Positions 58,459 to 64,000 of a stretch of DNA of 64,000 nucleotides are shown here, in pieces; within the stretch, counting starts at the first letter, position 1, and every line of letters starts with the position of its first letter. Below the pieces are notes generated by a model, which saw nothing but the letters and a program-made list of their open reading frames with translations, did no database searches and was not told the origin of the DNA. The DNA lies in the NCBI GenBank assembly GCA_001602645.1, contig LUYE01000014.1, positions 1 to 64,000 on the forward strand. The letters are read 5' to 3'. The stretch comes from Methanosarcinales archaeon Methan_01. GTDB lineage: Archaea; Halobacteriota; Methanosarcinia; Methanotrichales; Methanotrichaceae. Position numbers and translations under genes: made by a program.

Positions 58459-58821
58459 ATGAAGAAGATCAAAAAGACAAACCCGAGATTGGTCGCCCTC
58501 ATCGACGATCTCAAGGCCGCCACCCGAAACGACGGGTCGGCGATCTGGCGGGACGTGGCCAAGAGGCTGGAGAAGCCCAGGCGGAACTACGCCGCTGTAA
58601 ACGTCAGCAAGATAAACAGGCACACCTCCCCCGATGACCTGGTCCTCGTCACGGGTAAGGTCCTGGGGTCGGGAGAGCTCGATCACAAGGTTACCGTGGC
58701 CGCCCTCCAGTTCAGCGAACAGGCTGCGTTGAAGATAAGGTCGGCCGGTGGCGAATGTCTCAGGATAGAAGAGCTGGTAGAAAAGCACCCGGAGGGTTCC
58801 GGAATAATTATTTTAAGGTGA
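58459..58821 (+). CDS. rpl18e: 50S ribosomal protein L18e
   Basis: '[74 protein letters not shown]'. Confidence 0.95.
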   Translation: MKKIKKTNPRLVALIDDLKAATRNDGSAIWRDVAKRLEKPRRNYAAVNVSKINRHTSPDDLVLVTGKVLGSGELDHKVTVAALQFSEQAALKIRSAGGECLRIEELVEKHPEGSGIIILR

Positions 58822-58825
58822 TCTG

Positions 58826-59242
58826 ATGATTATCGACGCATCTGGGATGATCCTGGGACGTCTGTCCAGCCTCGCCGCTTCAGAGCTTCTCGCGGGAGAG
58901 GAGATATATATTGTAAATGCCGAGAAGGCCATAATCTCAGGTCGGAGGGAGAGCATCTACCGGGAGTACGAGGAGATGAAGAACAAGGGGTCCACCGAGA
59001 AGGGGCCTCACTATCCCAAGCGGCCCGAGAGGATCCTGAAGAGGACGGTCCGCGGAATGCTCCCCCACAAGACGAAGCGGGGTCGCGATGCCATGTCCAG
59101 GCTCAGGATTTATGTAGGAGTTCCTCCAGAACTCGAGGGCATGGAGATGGAGCGGCCAGAGGCTGCGAAGATGACGCGCCTGGGATCTGCCAAATACGTG
59201 GAACTTGGCGACGTAAGCCGGAAGTTCGGATCAAAATTCTGA
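58826..59242 (+). CDS. rpl13: 50S ribosomal protein L13
   Basis: '[39 protein letters not shown]...[27 protein letters not shown]'. Confidence 0.95.
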   Translation: MIIDASGMILGRLSSLAASELLAGEEIYIVNAEKAIISGRRESIYREYEEMKNKGSTEKGPHYPKRPERILKRTVRGMLPHKTKRGRDAMSRLRIYVGVPPELEGMEMERPEAAKMTRLGSAKYVELGDVSRKFGSKF

Positions 59243-59251
59243 GGGTTCAGC

Positions 59252-59650
59252 ATGAAGATAACCAACTCATCGGGTAAAAATAGAACGGCGATCGCCAGGG
59301 CAACCCTGACCGAGGGGAAGGGGAGGGTCAGGATCAACAGCAAACCCCTGGAGATCCTTGAGCCGGTCCTCGTCAGGCAGAAGATCATGGAGCCCGTGAT
59401 GATCGCCCAGGATAAGGTCTCGGGGATCGACATCGACGTCAAGGTTCGAGGAGGCGGGTTCATGGGTCAGGCCGCTGCCGTTAGGACCGCCATCGCCCGG
59501 GGCATCGTGGAGTGGACTGGGGACACCGCCCTCAAGGAGGTCTATATGGAGTACGACAGGTCTCTCCTCGTCAACGACCACCGGCAGAAGGAGCGAAAGA
59601 AGGTCGGCGGCCCCGGTGCAAGAGCCAAATATCAGAAGTCATACAGGTGA
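59252..59650 (+). CDS. rps9: 30S ribosomal protein S9
   Basis: '[33 protein letters not shown]', C-terminal '[19 protein letters not shown]'. Confidence 0.95.
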   Translation: MKITNSSGKNRTAIARATLTEGKGRVRINSKPLEILEPVLVRQKIMEPVMIAQDKVSGIDIDVKVRGGGFMGQAAAVRTAIARGIVEWTGDTALKEVYMEYDRSLLVNDHRQKERKKVGGPGARAKYQKSYR

Positions 59651-59656
59651 GTCTGC

Positions 59657-59842
59657 TTGATCCCTGTGCGATGTTTCACATGTGGAAACGTCATCTCTGA
59701 TGTATGGGAGGAGTATAAGGAGCGCACCAAGTCTGAGCCACCGGGGAAGGTGATGGACGATCTGGGCATCGAAAGCTACTGCTGTCGTCGCATGCTCCTG
59801 ACCCACGTGGAGATCGTTGACGTGCTTCGGCGGTATCAGTAA
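59657..59842 (+). CDS. rpoN: DNA-directed RNA polymerase subunit N
   Basis: '[20 protein letters not shown]...[20 protein letters not shown]'. Confidence 0.95.
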   Translation: MIPVRCFTCGNVISDVWEEYKERTKSEPPGKVMDDLGIESYCCRRMLLTHVEIVDVLRRYQ

Positions 59843-59849
59843 AAGGTTT

Positions 59850-59924
59850 GGGGTTGTGGGGTAGCCTGGTCCATCCCTCGGCGTTCGGGACGCCGTAACC
59901 TGAGTTCGAATCTCAGCAACCCCA
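59850..59924 (+). tRNA. tRNA-Pro (CGG anticodon)
   Basis: 7-bp acceptor GGGGTTG/CAACCCC, anticodon stem-loop CGGCG-TTCGGGA-CGCCG, T-loop GTTCGAATC, encoded CCA at 59925-59927. Confidence 0.93.
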
Positions 59925-59952
59925 CCATTTGCCTTTCTTTTGAGGTGGCCAC

Positions 59953-60150
59953 TTGAAGGATTCGATGGATGAAGAATATACGCGATATGAGCGCGCCAGA
60001 ATAGTGGGGGCTCGAGCTTTACAGATCCTGATGGGCGCTCCGGTATTGATCAAGACCGAGTCCATAGACCCCCTCGAAATTGCCCTGGAAGAGATGAGAT
60101 TGAGAGTTGTTCCCATCACCGTTAAACGGGACCGTAGAACCTCTAGGTAG
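59953..60150 (+). CDS. rpoK: DNA-directed RNA polymerase subunit K
   Basis: '[51 protein letters not shown]'. Confidence 0.93.
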   Translation: MKDSMDEEYTRYERARIVGARALQILMGAPVLIKTESIDPLEIALEEMRLRVVPITVKRDRRTSR

Positions 60151-60777
60151 GTGACATTTTTGGAAGATGAAGTTATAACCCCAGCTGAAGATTATGAGAC
60201 CCTCATCCCCATAGACGAATATCTAGCGGCGGGGATCCACATAGGGACTCAGCAGAAGACCAAGAGCATGATGGATTACATATACAGGGTCAGGACCGAC
60301 GGCCTCTACGTCCTCGACGTCCAGGCGACGGACAAGAGGATCAGGCTCGCGGCCAAGTTCCTGGCCAAGTACGACCCGAGCAAGATCCTGGTCGTCTCGG
60401 CAAGGCAGTACGGTCAGCGTCCTGCTACCATGTTCTCCAAGGCCGTCGGCGCCAAGGCTGTCGTCGGAAGGTTCATACCCAACACCATGACCAACCCCAC
60501 CTTCTACGACTACGTCGAGCCGGACGTGGTGGTGGTCACCGACCCCTCCGGCGACAGCCAGGCGATCAATGAGGCGATCGATGTCGGGATTCCTGTAGTG
60601 GCATTGTGCGACACCAACAACCTCACCTCCAATGTCGATCTGGTGATCCCCACCAACAACAAAGGCCGGAAGGCCCTGACCCTCATCTACTGGCTCTTGG
60701 CCAAAGAGGTCCTCAAGGAGAGGGGCGAGGAAGATAGGTTCAGGTACTCAGTCTCAGACTTCGAGATGGAGTTTTGA
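60151..60777 (+). CDS. rps2: 30S ribosomal protein S2
   Basis: '[47 protein letters not shown]'. Confidence 0.95.
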   Translation: MTFLEDEVITPAEDYETLIPIDEYLAAGIHIGTQQKTKSMMDYIYRVRTDGLYVLDVQATDKRIRLAAKFLAKYDPSKILVVSARQYGQRPATMFSKAVGAKAVVGRFIPNTMTNPTFYDYVEPDVVVVTDPSGDSQAINEAIDVGIPVVALCDTNNLTSNVDLVIPTNNKGRKALTLIYWLLAKEVLKERGEEDRFRYSVSDFEMEF

Positions 60778-60780
60778 TCG

Positions 60781-61578
60781 ATGAGAAGCCCAGCAGTGGC
60801 TGGCCAGTTCTACCCTCGTCACCCCGAGGAGCTGCTTCAGGAGCTGAAGGCCGCCTTCGGCGCCGCCACGCGCGGCGAGCCCCTTGCAATCCGGGGGGCG
60901 GTCGTACCCCACGCCGGATACATCTACTCCGGGGCAGTGGCCGCCGAGGTCTATTCCAGGCTCCCCGAAAGGGAGACCTACGTCCTCATAGGGCCCAACC
61001 ACCACGGCCTCGGCCTACCCGTGGCCCTCTCTCGGGATTCGTGGATGACCCCCCTCGGGATCGTTGAATCCGACGTCGAGCTGGCGGACGCCCTGGTGGG
61101 GAGCATCCTCGAGGTGGACGAGTCCGCCCACCTCTATGAGCACTCCATCGAGGTCCAGTTGCCCTTTCTCCAGGCCAGGTTCTCGGGGTTCAAGGTCCTC
61201 CCCATAGCTATGGGGCTCCAGGACGAGGAGACGGCGGTCGAGGTCGGCGAGGCGGTCGGCGAGGCGGCGAAGAGCCTCGGTCGGGACTGCACCGTCATCG
61301 CCAGCAGCGACTTCAGCCACTACGAGCCCCAGGAGGAGGCGAGGAGGAAGGACGCTCAGGCGATAGAGGCGATCCTGAGGATGGACGTTCCCTCCCTCTA
61401 CAGGGCAGTCTATCGCGAAAACCTCACCGCCTGCGGCTACGGCCCGATATCGGCTACCATCATCGCCGCGAGGGTCCTGGGCGCCGAGACCGGCAAGCTT
61501 CTCCGCTACTCCACCAGCGGCGACGTTATCGGAGATTACAGCCAGGTGGTGGGCTACGGGGCGATAGCCTTCGTTTAG
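60781..61578 (+). CDS. MEMO1 family protein
   Basis: 'RSPAVAGQFYPRHPEELLQEL', 'GAVVPHAGYIYSGAVAAEVY', 'IASSDFSHYEP'. Confidence 0.93.
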   Translation: MRSPAVAGQFYPRHPEELLQELKAAFGAATRGEPLAIRGAVVPHAGYIYSGAVAAEVYSRLPERETYVLIGPNHHGLGLPVALSRDSWMTPLGIVESDVELADALVGSILEVDESAHLYEHSIEVQLPFLQARFSGFKVLPIAMGLQDEETAVEVGEAVGEAAKSLGRDCTVIASSDFSHYEPQEEARRKDAQAIEAILRMDVPSLYRAVYRENLTACGYGPISATIIAARVLGAETGKLLRYSTSGDVIGDYSQVVGYGAIAFV

Positions 61579-61589
61579 GAGGCGATGAA

Positions 61590-62576
61590 CTGACCTTTGC
61601 CTCCGCTCCCGGCAAGGTGATCCTCTTCGGGGAGCACGCCGTCGTCTCCGGATCCCCCGCCTTGGGGGCGGCGGTGGACCTGAGGGTCGGGGCCAGGGTA
61701 GAGGATCTGCCGGGGAGGCTTGAGATATCCGCTCCCGACCTCCGGATGGCCCTGAAGGGGATATCCCTCGACCCTCGGACCGGAGAGGTTCTGACGAAGG
61801 CGGGTGAGGAGGCGGTCCACGCTGCGAGGTACATCACCGCCGTTTTGAAGGAGTTTGAGGCACGAGACCTCAGGGTGACCGTCGAGTCGGAGATCCCCCC
61901 CGCCTCGGGGCTCGGGTCGTCGGCTTCCGTCGTCGTAGCCACCCTGGGTGCCCTCAGCCGCCACCTCGCCCTGGACCTCTCCGTCGAGGAGGTGGCGAGG
62001 GAGGCCTTCCGGATAGAGAGGTCCGTCCAGGAGGGGCTAGGCTCGCCAACGGACACCGCCCTCGCAGCCTTCGGAGGGTATCAGCTCGTTGAGGGATCGG
62101 CGAGGGCCGTCGACCTTCCGGATATGAAGCTGGTGGTGGGGTTCACGGGGGCGCCCCACGACACCCGGGCAGAGGTCGCGAAGGTCCAGAGCTTCAGGGC
62201 GAGGCATCCGGAGATCGTCGACCCCATATTCCGGGCCATCGGCGAGATCTCAAGGCTGGCGCCGGAGCTCATCAGGGAAGGCCGGCTCGAGGAGCTGGGG
62301 GAGCTGATGAACACAAACCACGGCCTCTTGGAGGCGATGGGTGTCGGGACCCGAGAGCTCTCCGAGCTCGTCTACGCCTCCCGAGGGGCTGGCCAGGCCT
62401 TCGGAGCAAAGCTGACGGGGGCTGGCGGCGGAGGATGCATGATAGCCCTGCCCCGGCCCGGCTCTGAGGGGGTTCTCAGGGCGATGACCGCTATCGCCCA
62501 GGCGAGGGGGGAGCCCTTCTCGGTGATGACCGGCTGCCGGGGGCTGTGGGTCGAAGATCCCGGAGACCGGAGATGA
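61590..62576 (+). CDS. mvk: Mevalonate kinase, apparent CTG start
   Basis: Conserved N-terminus '(L/M)TFASAPGKVILFGEHAVVSGSPAL' begins at CTG 61590, GGAGG 7 nt upstream; the supplied ORF starts inside the motif (GTG 61617). 'PPASGLGSSASVVVA', 'LTGAGGGGCMIAL'. Confidence 0.92.
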   Translation: MTFASAPGKVILFGEHAVVSGSPALGAAVDLRVGARVEDLPGRLEISAPDLRMALKGISLDPRTGEVLTKAGEEAVHAARYITAVLKEFEARDLRVTVESEIPPASGLGSSASVVVATLGALSRHLALDLSVEEVAREAFRIERSVQEGLGSPTDTALAAFGGYQLVEGSARAVDLPDMKLVVGFTGAPHDTRAEVAKVQSFRARHPEIVDPIFRAIGEISRLAPELIREGRLEELGELMNTNHGLLEAMGVGTRELSELVYASRGAGQAFGAKLTGAGGGGCMIALPRPGSEGVLRAMTAIAQARGEPFSVMTGCRGLWVEDPGDRR

Positions 62577-63331
62577 CCGAGATCAGAGTTCTTAAGGTCG
62601 GCGGAAGCGTCCTGACCGATAAGACCCGCCTCGAATCTGCCAGGATCGAGGAGATAGGCCGGATCGCCGCCGAGATCGCGGGATGTGGACCCGGCCTCAT
62701 CCTCGTCCACGGGGCCGGCTCTTTCGGCCACTTCCACGCCGAACGGTATCGCCTCGCCGAGAGGTTCGACCCCGAGGGTGTCCTGGAGACCCATAGGTCC
62801 GTGGTGAGGCTGAACGACCTCGTCGTCGAGGGGCTGAGGAGGGCGGGCTCGTCCCCCGTCCCGGTACACCCCCTCAGCTCCGTCCTCCTCAAAGATGGGA
62901 GGATCGAGGCGATGGAGGTCGGGCCCATCCTCGAGATGGTGAAGAGGGGGCTCATCCCCGTCCTCCACGGCGACGTCTCCATGGACCTGATCCGCGGAGC
63001 AGCGATCGTCTCCGGCGATCAGCTCGTCTCCCATCTGGCGAGGGCGGTGAAGCCGGGGATCGTCGCTCTGGGAACGGCTGTCGACGGGGTGATCTCCGAC
63101 GGCAAGGTCCTCCCGATGGTCAGGAGGGCTGATATCTCCCGGATCGCCTCGGAGCTGGGCCCCTCAGCGGGGGTGGACGTCACCGGCGGGATGGGTGGGA
63201 AGATGAGAGAACTCCTCGATCTGGCCGAAGGGGGCGTCTCTTCGGTGATATTCAACGCTTCGAGGCCGGGGCTGATCGAGAGGGCCCTCCGGGGCGAGAG
63301 GGTAGGCACTCTGGTGGAGGGGAGAAGGTGA
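62573..63331 (+). CDS. Isopentenyl phosphate kinase
   Basis: 'MTEIRVLKVGGSVLTDKTRLESARIEEIGRIA...LILVHGAGSFGHFHAERY'. ORF track start 62546; ATG overlaps the mvk stop. Confidence 0.9.
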   Translation: MTEIRVLKVGGSVLTDKTRLESARIEEIGRIAAEIAGCGPGLILVHGAGSFGHFHAERYRLAERFDPEGVLETHRSVVRLNDLVVEGLRRAGSSPVPVHPLSSVLLKDGRIEAMEVGPILEMVKRGLIPVLHGDVSMDLIRGAAIVSGDQLVSHLARAVKPGIVALGTAVDGVISDGKVLPMVRRADISRIASELGPSAGVDVTGGMGGKMRELLDLAEGGVSSVIFNASRPGLIERALRGERVGTLVEGRR

Positions 63332-64000
63332 CCACAGCCAAGAGGAAGCTGGACCACATCAGGATCTGCATCGAGAAGGAGGTGGAGGTTGGATGGCGGC
63401 CCTTCGAGGACGTTAGCCTAGTCCACAGGGCCCTCCCGGAGATCAACGCCGGGGAGATCGATACCAGGTGCCGATTTTTCGGAAAGGAGCTCGCCTTTCC
63501 CTTCATGATCACGGGAATGACGGGAGGCCATCCCGAGACCAAGGATATCAACGTAAACCTGGCCCTGGCGGCCCAGGAGGTGGGGGTGGCGATGGGCGTC
63601 GGGTCCCAGAGGGCTGCCCTTGAGATTCCCGAGGTGGAGGAGACGTTCTCGGCGGTGAGGGAGGCGGCGCCGGATATCCCCATAGTCGGCAACATCGGGG
63701 CGGTCCAGCTGGTAAGGGAGGGTCCGGAGGTGATCGACAGGCTGGCGGAGATGATCGGGGCCGACGCCGTGGCCGTCCACCTCAACTTCCTCCAGGAGAG
63801 CGTCCAGCCGGAGGGAGAGACCGAGGCCAGCGGGGCGGTGGCGGCGATCCGGGCCGCCTCCGACGGCAGGGTCCCCATCATCGCCAAGGAGACGGGGGCG
63901 GGGATCTCCAGGGAGGACGCCCTCGCCCTCCTGGATGCTGGAGTCAGGATCATTGACGTGGCCGGCCTCGGCGGCACCAGCTGGTCGGGGGTGGAGGCCT
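63328..64000 (+). CDS. fni: Type 2 isopentenyl-diphosphate delta-isomerase (truncated by window end)
   Basis: GTG 63328: 'VTTAKRKLDHIRICIEKEVEVGWRPFEDVSLVHRALPEI...FPFMITGMTGGHPETKDINVNLALAAQEVGVAMGVGSQRAAL'; open to the edge. Confidence 0.92.
   Translation, partial: MTTAKRKLDHIRICIEKEVEVGWRPFEDVSLVHRALPEINAGEIDTRCRFFGKELAFPFMITGMTGGHPETKDINVNLALAAQEVGVAMGVGSQRAALEIPEVEETFSAVREAAPDIPIVGNIGAVQLVREGPEVIDRLAEMIGADAVAVHLNFLQESVQPEGETEASGAVAAIRAASDGRVPIIAKETGAGISREDALALLDAGVRIIDVAGLGGTSWSGVEA

Overview
The window is a GC-rich stretch of a methanogenic archaeal chromosome. Gene content suggests a Methanothrix/Methanosaeta-like lineage; this is inferred from methanogenesis marker 12, CofD/CofG, G1P dehydrogenase and archaeal ribosomal/RNAP genes, not from a database search. 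Left to right: (1) remnant of a DJ-1/PfpI-like gene, a response regulator/PAS/histidine kinase, and two tail-to-tail secreted repeat ('FGGxGDD...DGGY') proteins; (2) an XRE regulator + DUF2178 membrane protein facing a ~22 kb array of about 13 secreted TPR paralogues with duplicated spacers and signal-peptide leaders, one decayed copy, and one leader fused to a NosD-like beta-helix protein; (3) a DUF1848 gene and an AT-richer ~3.7 kb segment with two M23-peptidase genes, a tiny DnaJ-type zinc-finger ORF and flanking 15-bp inverted repeats; (4) a housekeeping/coenzyme block (mmp12, cofD, ZPR1, SepF-like, cofG, UPF0179, egsA, ABC ATPase, ferredoxin, cupin, NifB-like radical SAM, SRP19, DUF211, PHP, DUF2209-like, HflX, UPF0280); (5) toxin-antitoxin genes and a McrBC-like type IV restriction pair; (6) a P-type ATPase, an MBL-fold protein and a TctA-like permease; (7) the rpl18e-rpl13-rps9-rpoN-tRNAPro-rpoK-rps2-MEMO-mvk-ipk-idi2 cluster. 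The most notable items are a shared promoter/operator architecture (TTTAWATAA-N4-ATGTAA-N8-TTACAT) on both sides of the regulator/TPR-array intergenic region, the duplicated leader cassette, two apparent CTG start codons (cofD, mvk), the M23 island, and a structured leader in front of rpl18e. No homology search or folding program was run.
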